A stretch of 64,000 nt of DNA, from NCBI GenBank assembly GCA_038146925.1, contig JAYQSP010000003.1, positions 1 through 64,000 on the forward strand, given 5' to 3'. The DNA is from UBA830 sp038146925. Its GTDB lineage: Bacteria > Pseudomonadota > Alphaproteobacteria > MPNO01 > UBA830. Made by a program: the position numbers and the translations under genes. Positions 1-8,971 of the stretch are shown here, piece by piece; position 1 is the stretch's first letter; each line of letters begins with the position of its first letter. The notes under the pieces were generated by a model. It did no database searches, was not told the origin of the DNA, and saw only the letters and a list, made by a program, of their open reading frames with translations.

Positions 1-1
1 C

Positions 2-148
2 TACGCCGAGACGGTGGAAAAACTGTCCGACGGCGCTCGCGACGATTTGATGGACACGCTGCGCGCCGCATTCGACCCCTATCGGCAGGACGGCAAGGTA
101 TACATGCCGAACTACGCACGGCTGGGAATCGGGTGGAAGGCGGTCTAG
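2..148 (+). CDS. C-terminal fragment of an unidentified protein
   Basis: The window opens inside this frame; 48 codons remain before the TAG at 146-148. The visible tail ends VYMPNYARLGIGWKAV. A closing block of this type recalls the C-terminus of class I SAM-dependent methyltransferases, but any cofactor-binding part lies outside the window, so no function is assigned. It converges on the lysine-tRNA ligase gene, with three bases between the two stop codons. Confidence 0.6.
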   Translation, partial: YAETVEKLSDGARDDLMDTLRAAFDPYRQDGKVYMPNYARLGIGWKAV

Positions 149-151
149 ACG

Positions 152-1738
152 CTACTCCGCGGCGGCGCTTTCGCCGGCCAGCACCCGGGTAATCAGGTCG
201 ACGCTTTCATCTTTGCCGTAGAGCGCGACGAACGAGCCGAAGCGCGGACCCTGGCTCTGGCCCAGCAGGACCTCGTAGAGCGCCTTGAACCAGTCGCGCA
301 GGTTTTCGAAATCGTGACGCTTGCCGACCTCGTAGACCTCGGTCTGGATGGTTTCGGCGTCGGCATCGGCGGGCAACGCGTTAAGCGCGGCGACCAGATC
401 GTCCAGCGCAGCCCGCTCCATATCGGTCGGCGCGCGGTAGCTTTTGTTCGGTTTCACAAAATCGCGGTAATAGGCGATCGCGTAACCGACGAGCTTGTCG
501 AGGATCGGCGCGGTTTCCGGCGTCGCATCGGGCGCGTAGCGGGTGATGAATCCCCACAGCACGGCCGGGTCCTCGGAATTGCAAACACTAACCAGGTTGA
601 GCAGCAGGCCGAACGTCACATGGCCTTCCGGATCGGGCGGCGATCCGTCGTGGATGTGCCAGACCGGGTTTTCCAGCCGCGCGGCCTCGTCCTGATCGCC
701 GTATTTTTCGAGATGCGTCAGGTAATCGTCGACATGGCGCGGGATGGCATCGAAATAGAGCCGCTTCGCCTTTTTCGGCGAATTGTACATATAGAGCGCC
801 AGGCTTTCCGGCGTCGCGTATTCCAGCCACTCCTCCACCGAGAGGCCGTTTCCGCGCGATTTGGAGATTTTTTCGCCGTTTTCGTCGAGAAAAAGCTCGT
901 AAGTGAAACCTTCTGGCGGTTTTCCGCCCAAAATCTGGCAAATACGGCCCGATAATCGCACTGAATCGATCAGATCCTTGCCCGACATCTCGTAATCGAC
1001 CGATAAGGCCGTCCACCGCATGGCCCAGTCGGCTTTCCATTGCAGCTTGCAATGCCCGCCGGTGACCGGCGTTTCGACCAGCGATCCGTCCTCGTCCTCG
1101 TAGACGACCGTACCGGCATCGGGTTTCGTCTCCACGATCTTCGCCAGCAGCACGCGGCCCGTTTTGGGGCATACCGGCAAAAACGGGCTGTAGGTTTCGC
1201 GCCGTTCCTCGCCCAGTGTCGGTTTGATTACGCCGGTGATGGCGTCGTGACGTTCCAGGATCTGGAGCAGCGTTTCGTCGAACTGTCCGGATGTGTAGCA
1301 CTCGGTCGCGCTCTTGAATTCGTAATCGAAACCGAACGCATCCAGAAATGCCTGCAGCCGCGCGTTGTTGTGAGCGCCGAAACTGTCATGGGTGCCGAAC
1401 GGGTCGGGGACGCTGGTCAGAGGTTTGCCCAGATGTTCGGCCATCATGTCCTGTTCGGGCACGTTGTCCGGCACCTTGCGCAGCCCGTCCATGTCGTCGG
1501 AAAAGGCGAACAGCTTGGTCGGGATATCCGAAACCGCCTCGAACGCGCGGCGCACCATCGTGGTGCGCACGACCTCGCCGAACGTGCCGATATGCGGCAG
1601 GCCGGACGGTCCGTAGCCGGTTTCGAACAGCACGTAGCCCTTGTCGGGCACGGCGCCGCCGGTGCGTTTCAGGATGCTGCGCGCTTCCGCAAAGGGCCAT
1701 GCCTTGGCGTCCGCGCCGAAAGATTTGAGATCGGCCAC
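152..1738 (-). CDS. lysK: Lysine--tRNA ligase, class I
   Basis: Charges tRNA-Lys with lysine in the cytoplasm. The 528-residue product has the class I signature: an HIGH-type motif in GLPHIGTFGE (residues 46-55) and a KMSKS-type motif KISKSRGNG (about 289-297). It is therefore the archaeal-type class I enzyme, not the class II LysS of most bacteria. Class I LysRS is common in alphaproteobacteria, which helps place the organism. The start is GTG at 1736-1738, preceded by AAGGA eight bases upstream. The gene stands alone, facing the fragment at the window start and following the P450 gene on the same strand after about 65 bases. The symbol lysS is also used for this family. Confidence 0.95.
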   Translation of the reverse strand: MADLKSFGADAKAWPFAEARSILKRTGGAVPDKGYVLFETGYGPSGLPHIGTFGEVVRTTMVRRAFEAVSDIPTKLFAFSDDMDGLRKVPDNVPEQDMMAEHLGKPLTSVPDPFGTHDSFGAHNNARLQAFLDAFGFDYEFKSATECYTSGQFDETLLQILERHDAITGVIKPTLGEERRETYSPFLPVCPKTGRVLLAKIVETKPDAGTVVYEDEDGSLVETPVTGGHCKLQWKADWAMRWTALSVDYEMSGKDLIDSVRLSGRICQILGGKPPEGFTYELFLDENGEKISKSRGNGLSVEEWLEYATPESLALYMYNSPKKAKRLYFDAIPRHVDDYLTHLEKYGDQDEAARLENPVWHIHDGSPPDPEGHVTFGLLLNLVSVCNSEDPAVLWGFITRYAPDATPETAPILDKLVGYAIAYYRDFVKPNKSYRAPTDMERAALDDLVAALNALPADADAETIQTEVYEVGKRHDFENLRDWFKALYEVLLGQSQGPRFGSFVALYGKDESVDLITRVLAGESAAAE

Positions 1739-1802
1739 CTGCCGGATCCTTTTAAGACGATGAGAAGGCCGGGAACCTAAGGGTGGAAGCCGGAAGCGTC
1801 AA

Positions 1803-3053
1803 TCAGTTGGATGCGGTCACGGGGTAATCCACGAACCCCCGGAACCGGGCGCGCGGATGATGCAGCGCGGCGCCCGACGGTTCGATCCTGGCGAAACGCT
1901 GCACGAAGCCGAGCAGCGCGATCCGCGCCTCCATCCGGCCCAGCGACATCCCGGCGCAGGCGTGGATGCCGGCCCCGAAGGCAAGGTGCCGGTTGCGTTC
2001 GCGGCCGATGTCCATTTTATCGGGGTCGGGAAATTCCTGCGGGTCGCGGTTGGCGGCACCGATGCAGAGCCAGATATAATCGTCTTTCTTCATCGCCACG
2101 CCGCCGATCTCGGCATCGGCGGTCAGCTTGCGGTTATTAAGCTGGACCGAACTTTCGAACCGCAACAGTTCCTCGATGGCGGAGACAATCAGAGGGGGTT
2201 CTTCCCGCAGACGTGCCAGCTGGTCAGGGAAACGCAGCAGCGCGTCGATGCCGTTGGTCACGGTGTTGGCCGTCGTCTCATGCCCGGCATTGAGCAGGAA
2301 GATACAGTTGTGCAGCAGCTCCAGTTCAGTCAGCGAGTCCCCGTCCTCGTCGGGGCCTACGAGTTTCGACAACACCTCGCCGGTATCGTCGGACAGGGGA
2401 TTTTTCTCCCGCTCGGCGATCAACCAGCGCAGATAGTCCTTGAAGTCGTCGACCGCCTGCGCCGCTTCGTCGCGCCGGTCCGGCGTCAGATCCGCTTCCA
2501 GCCCGCCGAGAATCGCCACCGCCCACGGCGAGAGTTTCGAGCGGTCTTCGCGCGGCACGCCGAGCATGTCGCCGATCAGCTCGATCGGCAGCTTCATGGC
2601 GTAGTCGTGCAGCAGGTCGAACGATCCCATCTCCGCGACCGCGTCGAGCGATGCCTCGACCACCTCGACGACCCGCGATTCCAGCGCCCTTAATGCCCGC
2701 GGCGTGAAAGCGGGCGCGAGGCGCTTGCGCACGCGCGTATGGCCGGGCGGGTCGTTGAACACCAGGCTGGTGGTGTGATGTTCGTAGAGCGACGTCTCGC
2801 CCATTGTCCTTTTGAAATCTACCGTCTTGTCGGACGAGAACAGCACAGGGTCGTGATAGGCGAAATCGAGATCCGCATGGCGGGTCAGGAACCATGCCCC
2901 CGACGGCATTTTATGCACCGGCGCATTGCGGCGCAGAGCGTGAAACACAGGATAGGGATTTTCGTAAAAATCCCGGTCGAGCGCCGCGATGTCGAATGCG
3001 GCGGCGGCCTCGGGACCGGCCTCTTCGATATCTTTGTATAGATCGTCGCTCAT
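1803..3053 (-). CDS. Cytochrome P450
   Basis: Heme-thiolate monooxygenase of 416 residues, the usual size of a soluble bacterial P450. Landmarks: I-helix oxygen-activation motif NAGHETTANT, K-helix ExxR in EELLRF, and heme-binding loop AFGAGIHACAG with the axial ligand Cys366. No signal peptide or membrane anchor is seen, so it is cytoplasmic. Its ATG overlaps the TGA of the upstream GMC oxidoreductase by four bases (ATGA at 3050-3053), so the two are probably translationally coupled and may act in sequence: hydroxylation, then alcohol oxidation. No ferredoxin or ferredoxin reductase gene is adjacent, so electron partners must be encoded elsewhere. The substrate cannot be told from sequence. 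Confidence 0.93.
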   Translation of the reverse strand: MSDDLYKDIEEAGPEAAAAFDIAALDRDFYENPYPVFHALRRNAPVHKMPSGAWFLTRHADLDFAYHDPVLFSSDKTVDFKRTMGETSLYEHHTTSLVFNDPPGHTRVRKRLAPAFTPRALRALESRVVEVVEASLDAVAEMGSFDLLHDYAMKLPIELIGDMLGVPREDRSKLSPWAVAILGGLEADLTPDRRDEAAQAVDDFKDYLRWLIAEREKNPLSDDTGEVLSKLVGPDEDGDSLTELELLHNCIFLLNAGHETTANTVTNGIDALLRFPDQLARLREEPPLIVSAIEELLRFESSVQLNNRKLTADAEIGGVAMKKDDYIWLCIGAANRDPQEFPDPDKMDIGRERNRHLAFGAGIHACAGMSLGRMEARIALLGFVQRFARIEPSGAALHHPRARFRGFVDYPVTASN

Positions 3054-4672
3054 CGCGCCCAGTCCTGTTTCATCATTTCCGCTGCCTTCTCCGCGATCAT
3101 GAGAGTCGGTGAATTGGTATTGCCGGACGTGATGGTCGGCATGATCGAGGCATCGGCAATACGCAACCCGCCAAGACCACGCAGGCGCAGCCGGTCGTCG
3201 ACCACGGCCATGTCGTCCGAACCCATCTTGCAGGTGCCGACAGGATGGAAGATCGTGGTCGCGATATCGCCGGCGGCGCGGGCGAGATCCTCGTCGGTCG
3301 CGACCTGCGGGCCCGGCAGATATTCCTCCGGCGCATATTTTTCCATGGCCGGGGCGCTGACGATCCGGCGGGTCAGCTTCAGCGCGTTGGCGGCGATCTG
3401 GCGGTCGGTTTCAGCGGTCAGGTAATTCGGGCGGATCGACGGCTGCACGCGCGGATCGGGGCTGGAGATACGGATATGTCCCCGGCTGTCGGGTCGCAGA
3501 TTACACACCGACGCGGTGATCGCCGGGAACGGATGCAGCGGTTCGCCAAACCTGTCGAGCGACAATGGCTGGACGTGATACTGCAGGTTGGGCGTTTCCA
3601 GACGAGGATCGGATTTGGTGAACACGCCGAGCTGACTGGGTGCCATGGTCATCGGCCCGCGCTTGAACAACAGGTATTCCAGCCCCATGCTGGCCTTGCC
3701 GATCAAACTGTTGGCGCGTTCGTTCAGCGTCTTCGCGTTCTGCACCTTATAGACGGCGCGGATCTGCAGATGGTCCTGCAGATTTTCGCCGACGCCGGGA
3801 AGTTCGAGCACCACATCGATGCCGTGTTCGCGCAGCAATCCGCCGGGTCCGATCCCGGACAACTGCAATATCTGCGGCGAACCGACCGAGCCGGAGGCCA
3901 GCACGACTTCCCGCGCGGCGGCGGCATGCGCATCCGCGCCGTCGAGCCAGAAATCGACGCCCGTGACACGGCCATCGGCAACCATCAGTTTTTTCGCCTG
4001 CGCATGGGTTAAGACCGTCAGGTTGGGACGGTGCTTTACCGGATGCAGAAAGGCGTGCGCCGCACTCCACCGGACACCGCGCTTCTGATTTACCTGGAAA
4101 TAGCCGGCACCTTCGTTTGTGCCGGCGTTGAAATCCTTGGTCCTCGGAATGCCGATCTGGGTGCAGGCCTCGCGAAACGCATCCAGCACGTCCCAGGACA
4201 GGCGCTGGTCCTCGACACGCCATTCGCCGCCGGCACCGTGCAGATCGCTTTCGCCGCCGACGAAATCCTCCGACCGCCGGAAAACGGGCAGCACGTCGTC
4301 CCACCCCCAGCCCGTATTGCCCAACTGACGCCACTGATCGTAGTCCCGTGCCTGGCCGCGCATGTAGATCATGCCGTTGATCGCCGAGCAGCCGCCCAGC
4401 GTCTTGCCGCGCGGGTAGGCCAGCGCACGGTCGTTCAGCCCCGGTTCCTCCTCGGTCTGGAAGCACCAGTCGGTACGGGGGTTGTTCATGGTGTAGAGAT
4501 AGCCGACGGGGACTCTGATCCAGAAATAGGTGTCCCTGCCGCCGGCTTCGAGCAGCAGCACGTTGACGTCCGGATCGGCGCTCAGCCGGTTGGCGAGCAC
4601 GCAGCCGGCAGTGCCCGCGCCGACGACGACGTAGTCGAAATTGTCGAATGTTTTGACGCCGGTTTCCGGCAT
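3050..4672 (-). CDS. GMC-family FAD-dependent alcohol/choline dehydrogenase-like oxidoreductase
   Basis: Flavoprotein of about 540 residues oxidising an alcohol, resembling choline dehydrogenase and AlkJ-type enzymes. The N-terminus carries the FAD dinucleotide-binding motif VVVGAGTAGCVLANRL. The GMC signatures GGCSAINGMIY and SGSVGSPQILQLSGIG follow. The C-terminal block FHPVGTCKMG supplies the active-site His, and SGNTNSPTLMIAEKAAE closes the FAD site. I place the start at ATG 4670-4672, which has GGGGGAG nine bases upstream; an in-frame GTG at 4717 would add 15 residues but has no better ribosome site. It is followed by, and overlaps, the P450 gene. The divergent AEC permease gene begins about 50 bases away, so a two-way promoter lies between. 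Confidence 0.9.
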   Translation of the reverse strand: MPETGVKTFDNFDYVVVGAGTAGCVLANRLSADPDVNVLLLEAGGRDTYFWIRVPVGYLYTMNNPRTDWCFQTEEEPGLNDRALAYPRGKTLGGCSAINGMIYMRGQARDYDQWRQLGNTGWGWDDVLPVFRRSEDFVGGESDLHGAGGEWRVEDQRLSWDVLDAFREACTQIGIPRTKDFNAGTNEGAGYFQVNQKRGVRWSAAHAFLHPVKHRPNLTVLTHAQAKKLMVADGRVTGVDFWLDGADAHAAAAREVVLASGSVGSPQILQLSGIGPGGLLREHGIDVVLELPGVGENLQDHLQIRAVYKVQNAKTLNERANSLIGKASMGLEYLLFKRGPMTMAPSQLGVFTKSDPRLETPNLQYHVQPLSLDRFGEPLHPFPAITASVCNLRPDSRGHIRISSPDPRVQPSIRPNYLTAETDRQIAANALKLTRRIVSAPAMEKYAPEEYLPGPQVATDEDLARAAGDIATTIFHPVGTCKMGSDDMAVVDDRLRLRGLGGLRIADASIMPTITSGNTNSPTLMIAEKAAEMMKQDWAR

Positions 4673-4722
4673 GCGGTAGGTCTCCCCCGTCGTATCGTCA
4701 TCTTCCCCGGAAGCCACCTGCC

Positions 4723-5664
4723 GTGCAAGCCGTCCTCAACGTCGCCCTTCCCGTCTTCGGGATCATCCTCTGCGGATATCTCGCAGGAAGGGTGAAGCTG
4801 CTGGGCGCAACCAGTTCCGAGGCGCTGAACGCGTTCGTGTACTGGTTCGCCCTGCCGCCGCTGATCTTCATCGGCATGGCGCAGACGCCGGTGGACAAAA
4901 TCCTGCACGCCGATTTCGTCCTAACCGTCTCGCTGGGAATCACCGGCACCGGCGTGGTCGTCGTGTTCGGCAGCAGGTTTCTGTTCGGCAATCGCGGCGC
5001 ATCGACCGGCCTGCACGCGATGACCGCGCTGTTTTCGAACACCGGGTATATGGGCATCCCGCTCTTCATCGCGGCATTCGGCGAGGATCGTGTACTGCCG
5101 GCGGTGACGGCGACGGTGCTGAACATGTTCTTCTACGGCGCAATGACGGCCTGGGTCGCCGCGGTGAAGGACGAGGCAGACCGGCGCGGTGTCGTCGAAA
5201 TCGCGGCCACGATCCTTGGCGCGCTTGTCAAAAATCCGCTGGTTGTCGCGCCGGTGTTCGGCATCGCGATCAGCGTGGCCGGGATAACGATCCCAGTGCC
5301 GCTGGAAAACCTGTGCCGGATACTGGGCGATGCCGCAGCCCCCGGCGCGCTCTTCGCCCTCGGCCTGTTCCTGGTTGGCCAACGGGTGACGGCAGGGCTG
5401 GCCGAGATCGGCTGGATCACGTTCTTCAAACTGATCGGCCAGCCGGCGCTGACCTGGTGGCTGGCGTTCCACGTTTTCGACATCGACCCCTTCTGGGCCG
5501 TCAGCGCCGTGCTGTTAGCCGCCCTCCCAACCGGCGCGCTGGTGTTCGTGACCGCGCAGCAGAACGGCGTTTACGTGCAGCGGGCATCTGCTGGAATCGT
5601 GATTACGACGCTCATATCGGTAGTCACACTGTCGGCCCTGTTGGCCGGGCTGGGAGATGTTTGA
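4723..5664 (+). CDS. AEC-family (auxin efflux carrier-like) permease
   Basis: Integral membrane protein of 313 residues with the N-terminal hallmark ALPVFGIILCGYLAGR and about ten hydrophobic segments. It belongs to the AEC/BART transporter group, whose bacterial members export or import small organic acids. GTG start at 4723 with GGAAG nine bases upstream. It is divergent from the GMC oxidoreductase/P450 pair and may handle their substrate or product, though this rests only on position. No gene follows on the plus strand; the next feature is a relic ATPase on the minus strand. Confidence 0.85.
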   Translation: MQAVLNVALPVFGIILCGYLAGRVKLLGATSSEALNAFVYWFALPPLIFIGMAQTPVDKILHADFVLTVSLGITGTGVVVVFGSRFLFGNRGASTGLHAMTALFSNTGYMGIPLFIAAFGEDRVLPAVTATVLNMFFYGAMTAWVAAVKDEADRRGVVEIAATILGALVKNPLVVAPVFGIAISVAGITIPVPLENLCRILGDAAAPGALFALGLFLVGQRVTAGLAEIGWITFFKLIGQPALTWWLAFHVFDIDPFWAVSAVLLAALPTGALVFVTAQQNGVYVQRASAGIVITTLISVVTLSALLAGLGDV

Positions 5665-5766
5665 AAGACTCGACTTTGCACAGCAGAGCGTGGCCGTCAC
5701 ATAATTTCATTGGTCACAATTTCACAAAACTGACACACGGCGCCAGACCTCGATCAAGGTACAGAC

Positions 5767-6366
5767 GATGAATTTCTTGTTGGTGTCGAAGATCGTCCGC
5801 CGCTCTTCAACGACGCCAACGATGGTGACGAAATTTTCGCCCTTCAGGACCATGTCGATCGTTTCCTTCGCGACATCGGTGTCATTCAGGCCCATTGCTA
5901 CGCCCATATCTGCGTTCTTCAGGGCCGGGGCGTTGTTTAATCTGTCGCCAGGCACGAGGTCTTCCGCTGCGACCTGCGCGCGTTCTCGGTCCCACAACAC
6001 ACGCACCGTCGGCGGCAGCATCCGTTGGAAGCTTTCCATGATCTTTTCGCTCTTGTGTTCCTGCAGGTAGGCGAAGGAAGAATTGAGAAACATCACACCG
6101 AACACGCCACAAGTGATATAGAGATTACCGCTGTCGGGTTCGAGATAATCGGAGAGCAGGGGAAGGCAACCGCCCACGATGAGTTGGGTGTTGAAGAAAT
6201 TCGTAAATTCCTCCAGAAATTTGACGATTTCGGGCGTGTTTTTACGGACTTTTAAGACATTCTCGCCGAACTCGGCGAGACGGCGTTCCGCGTCGACTGT
6301 CGAGAAACCATCTGGCGGTGTCTCGAGACGAGCAGTGTAACGAAAATACGACAGCACCTCACGGGT
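5767..6366 (-). pseudogene. Relic of a P-type cation-transporting ATPase with a large internal in-frame deletion
   Basis: The translated frame begins with a cation-ATPase N-terminal segment (GFSTVDAERRLAEFGENVL), runs through two membrane helices and the start of the actuator domain, and reaches EDLVPGD. It then jumps directly to the hinge motif of the P domain (APALKNADMGVAMG and DMVLKGENFVTIVG) and ends at TIFDTNKKFI. The roughly 400 residues between, including most of the A domain, the DKTGT phosphorylation site and the nucleotide-binding domain, are absent, as are all helices after KKFI. The junction falls at a shared Gly-Asp (GGCGAC), which suits recombination between short repeats. No start codon is convincing. 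Such a protein could not pump, so I call it dead. Confidence 0.85.
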
Positions 6367-6377
6367 GACTTGAACGT

Positions 6378-6851
6378 TCAGTCGGCCAGATACTCCTGGC
6401 GCCAGCCGAACCGGACGATCCAGTCGCCCTCTTCGTCCTCCAGACAGAAGGCTGTGCCGAAATCGGGCTTGAAGGCGATTACCTGCGCACTCTCGTCGCC
6501 GGTTACAAGTTTCGCGGCAGCGCGTCGCAGAAATTCGACATGGCCGACCATCATCAAGTCGCCGTCGCCGGCCTTGATATCGGCGAGAAACGGGGCGAGA
6601 TCGTCGCCGGTGTTGATTTCGTACCCGGCGACGGCCGTCCGGTCCGACAGGTCCATCGCGGCGGCGATCCGCTGGGCGGTTTCCTTCACCCACTGCTTGT
6701 CGCTGTGCAGGATACGCGCCGGATCGACGCCTGCGGCGGCGAAGCGCGCGCCGAGCCGGTCGGCCTGTGCGCGACCCAGTTCGGTCAGGTGGCGTTCGGG
6801 ATCTTCTTCAAGACTGAACGCGGTGGCGTGGTGGATCAGGTAGACTTTCAT
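6378..6851 (-). CDS. Histidine phosphatase family protein, SixA-like
   Basis: Product of 157 residues resembling the small phosphohistidine phosphatases (SixA) of the phosphoglycerate-mutase-like superfamily. The N-terminal catalytic motif usually read as RHG appears as LIHHAT, so the catalytic His is kept but the Arg before it is replaced by His. A second conserved block is MMVGHVEFLRR with the second catalytic His. The substituted Arg may mean altered phosphate binding or a different substrate. Seven bases separate its start from the stop of the upstream alpha/beta hydrolase, so it is probably the last gene of the metY operon. Confidence 0.75.
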   Translation of the reverse strand: MKVYLIHHATAFSLEEDPERHLTELGRAQADRLGARFAAAGVDPARILHSDKQWVKETAQRIAAAMDLSDRTAVAGYEINTGDDLAPFLADIKAGDGDLMMVGHVEFLRRAAAKLVTGDESAQVIAFKPDFGTAFCLEDEEGDWIVRFGWRQEYLAD

Positions 6852-6858
6852 ATCATCC

Positions 6859-7647
6859 TCACAAATTGTCGATCAGCGCATCGAGGGAGTCGTCCGGGCG
6901 CTCGACCATCATGATGTGACCGCACCCTTTCAGGACCACGATCTTTGAGTCCGGTATCGCTTCGGCCAGCGGCATCGCGGCTTTGACCGGGGTCATCATG
7001 TCCCGGTCACCGGCGATAATCACGGTGGGGCACGCAACCCGTGCTGCCGCGTCCGGCGCGCCCTTATAGACATCGCAGGCCGCCATATCGATGCCGAGCA
7101 CATCGGCCGGCGCACGCGCCAGCAGCGACCGCCCGCCACCATGCATCCACATCCCCGGCGCCTTGTTGAGACCAAAATGGGCGGGCCTGCCGAATCCCCA
7201 AGAAACAATCAGGTCCCACGCTGCGGGATCGTTCGATTTCGCAGCCGCCAGAAGATCGGGATGCACCGGCATCTCGGCGCCGACACCGAGCAATGCCAGT
7301 GAGGAAAGCCTGTCTCCCGCCTTGGCCGCCGTGGCGAGCGCGATCAGGGATCCCATCGAATGACCGACCAGAGATATTTTCTCCGCACCGCAGCTGCCGA
7401 TCAGACGCCCCAGCCAGTCGGCCATGTCGTCGATGCTCTCCAGCGCCGGACCGTCGGATTTGCCGTGCCCTGGCAGATCGATCGCCAGCACGCCGTAACC
7501 GTGCCAGGCAAACCAGCGGGTCTGCAGCGCCCAGATGGTGTGGTCCATCCCGGCGCCGTGAATGAAGATCACCGCGGGCAGAGACGCGTCGAACGGCTTG
7601 CCGCCCGTGGCCGCGAAGACGGATTTGCCTTCGACCGTCAGCTCCAT
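6859..7647 (-). CDS. Alpha/beta-fold hydrolase
   Basis: Soluble alpha/beta hydrolase of 262 residues. The oxyanion region is HGAGMDHTIW, the nucleophile elbow is GHSMGS with Ser97, the acid is in the AGDRDMMTP segment and the catalytic His is in GCGHIMMVERPD. The substrate is unknown; such enzymes cleave esters, lactones or C-C bonds. The ATG overlaps the TAA of metY by one base (TAATG), indicating translational coupling. A role tied to the homocysteine/methionine pathway is possible but not shown. Confidence 0.85.
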   Translation of the reverse strand: MELTVEGKSVFAATGGKPFDASLPAVIFIHGAGMDHTIWALQTRWFAWHGYGVLAIDLPGHGKSDGPALESIDDMADWLGRLIGSCGAEKISLVGHSMGSLIALATAAKAGDRLSSLALLGVGAEMPVHPDLLAAAKSNDPAAWDLIVSWGFGRPAHFGLNKAPGMWMHGGGRSLLARAPADVLGIDMAACDVYKGAPDAAARVACPTVIIAGDRDMMTPVKAAMPLAEAIPDSKIVVLKGCGHIMMVERPDDSLDALIDNL

Positions 7648-8963
7648 TATTCGGACGCCTTCTTTCTGGTCGCCCGCAGGGCGGCACCCAGCGCCTGATC
7701 GAGATCGGCGATCAAGTCGTCCGGATCTTCCAGCCCGACCGACAGGCGCACAAGTTCCTCGCCGATTCCGGCCGCTTTCAATGCCACAGCATCCATCTGC
7801 TGATGCGTGGTCGACGCCGGGTGAATCACCAGCGACTTGGCGTCGCCGACATTGGCGAGATGCGAAAACAGCCCCAACCGTTCGATGAACACGCGCCCCG
7901 CCTCGCGCCCGCCCTTGATGCCGAAGGAAAAGATCGCGCCCGGCCCTCTCGGCAACAGTTTCGCCGCAAGCGCCTTGTCCGGATGATCGCCCCGTTCCGG
8001 CCAGGTGACCCAGTCCACGGCGTCATGCCCGCCGAGAAAATCGACCACCTTCCGCGCATTGGCGACATGGCGCTCCATGCGCACATGCAGGGTTTCGACT
8101 CCCTGCAGGATATTGAACGCGTTGGTCGGGCTGAGCGTCGCGCCGAAATCGCGCAGGCCCTCCGCCCGCGCCCGCATGATGAAGGCGGCGGGGCCGAACT
8201 CCTCCGCGAAATCGAGCCCGTGATAGCCTTCGTAGGGTTCGGTCAGGGTCGGGAACTTTCCGGACGCTTCCCAGTCGAAATTCCCTGAATCGACGAGGAC
8301 GCCTGCGATTGACGTCCCGTGACCGCCGAGAAACTTGGTTGCCGAATGCATGACGATATCCACCCCGTATTCGAAGGGCTGACAGAGGTAGGGCGTGGCG
8401 AAGGTGTTGTCGATCATCAGTGGAACCCCGGCATCGTGGGCGATCTCCACGATGCGCGGCAAATCCATGACCTCCAGCCCGGGATTACCGAGCGTTTCGC
8501 CGAAGACCAGCCGCGTGTCCGGCGTGATCGCCGCGGCGAAGGCATCCGGATCGCGCGGATCGACGAAGGTGGCCGTGATCCCGAAGCGCGGCAGCGTGTG
8601 ATAGAACATGTTGTGGCTGCCGCCATAGATGGACGCGGACGACACGATATGCCCGCCCTGCCCCATCAGGGTAACGATCGCCAGGTGCAGGGCCGCCTGC
8701 CCGGACGCCGTCGCCACCGCCCCCAGCCCGCCTTCCAGCGCCGCGATACGTTCCTCCAGCACGGCCACGGTCGGGTTGGAAATCCGCGAATAGATGTGGC
8801 CGGCGCGCTCCAGGTTGAACAGCGCCGCCGCATGGTCGGTGTCCTGAAAGACATAGGAGGTGGTCTGGTAGATCGGCTGCGCCCGCGCGCCGGTGGCGGG
8901 GTCGGGCTGCTGTCCGGCATGAAGACCGAGGGTGTCGAATCTGAAGAGCTTGGGGTCGATCAT
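7647..8963 (-). CDS. metY: O-acetylhomoserine sulfhydrylase (aminocarboxypropyltransferase)
   Basis: PLP enzyme of the Cys/Met metabolism family that makes homocysteine from O-acetylhomoserine and sulfide. The 438-residue length, the start FDTLGLHAGQQPDPATGARA, the block NPTVAVLEERIAALEGG and the PLP-lysine segment SATKFLGGHGTS (Lys210) fit MetY better than cystathionine synthases, which are shorter. Start chosen at ATG 8961-8963; an earlier in-frame start would add 34 residues that read like antisense of the upstream gene. It follows a secreted SUOX-fold protein after eight bases and overlaps the hydrolase gene behind it, so the four minus-strand genes from 9514 down to 6378 look like one transcript. 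Confidence 0.9.
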   Translation of the reverse strand: MIDPKLFRFDTLGLHAGQQPDPATGARAQPIYQTTSYVFQDTDHAAALFNLERAGHIYSRISNPTVAVLEERIAALEGGLGAVATASGQAALHLAIVTLMGQGGHIVSSASIYGGSHNMFYHTLPRFGITATFVDPRDPDAFAAAITPDTRLVFGETLGNPGLEVMDLPRIVEIAHDAGVPLMIDNTFATPYLCQPFEYGVDIVMHSATKFLGGHGTSIAGVLVDSGNFDWEASGKFPTLTEPYEGYHGLDFAEEFGPAAFIMRARAEGLRDFGATLSPTNAFNILQGVETLHVRMERHVANARKVVDFLGGHDAVDWVTWPERGDHPDKALAAKLLPRGPGAIFSFGIKGGREAGRVFIERLGLFSHLANVGDAKSLVIHPASTTHQQMDAVALKAAGIGEELVRLSVGLEDPDDLIADLDQALGAALRATRKKASE

Positions 8964-8971
8964 GGCGCTGG

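Noticed and set aside
1803..3053. Assignment of the P450 to an alkane-hydroxylating family because of the neighbouring GMC dehydrogenase
   Set aside because: Family-level features cannot be judged by eye; context alone is too weak.
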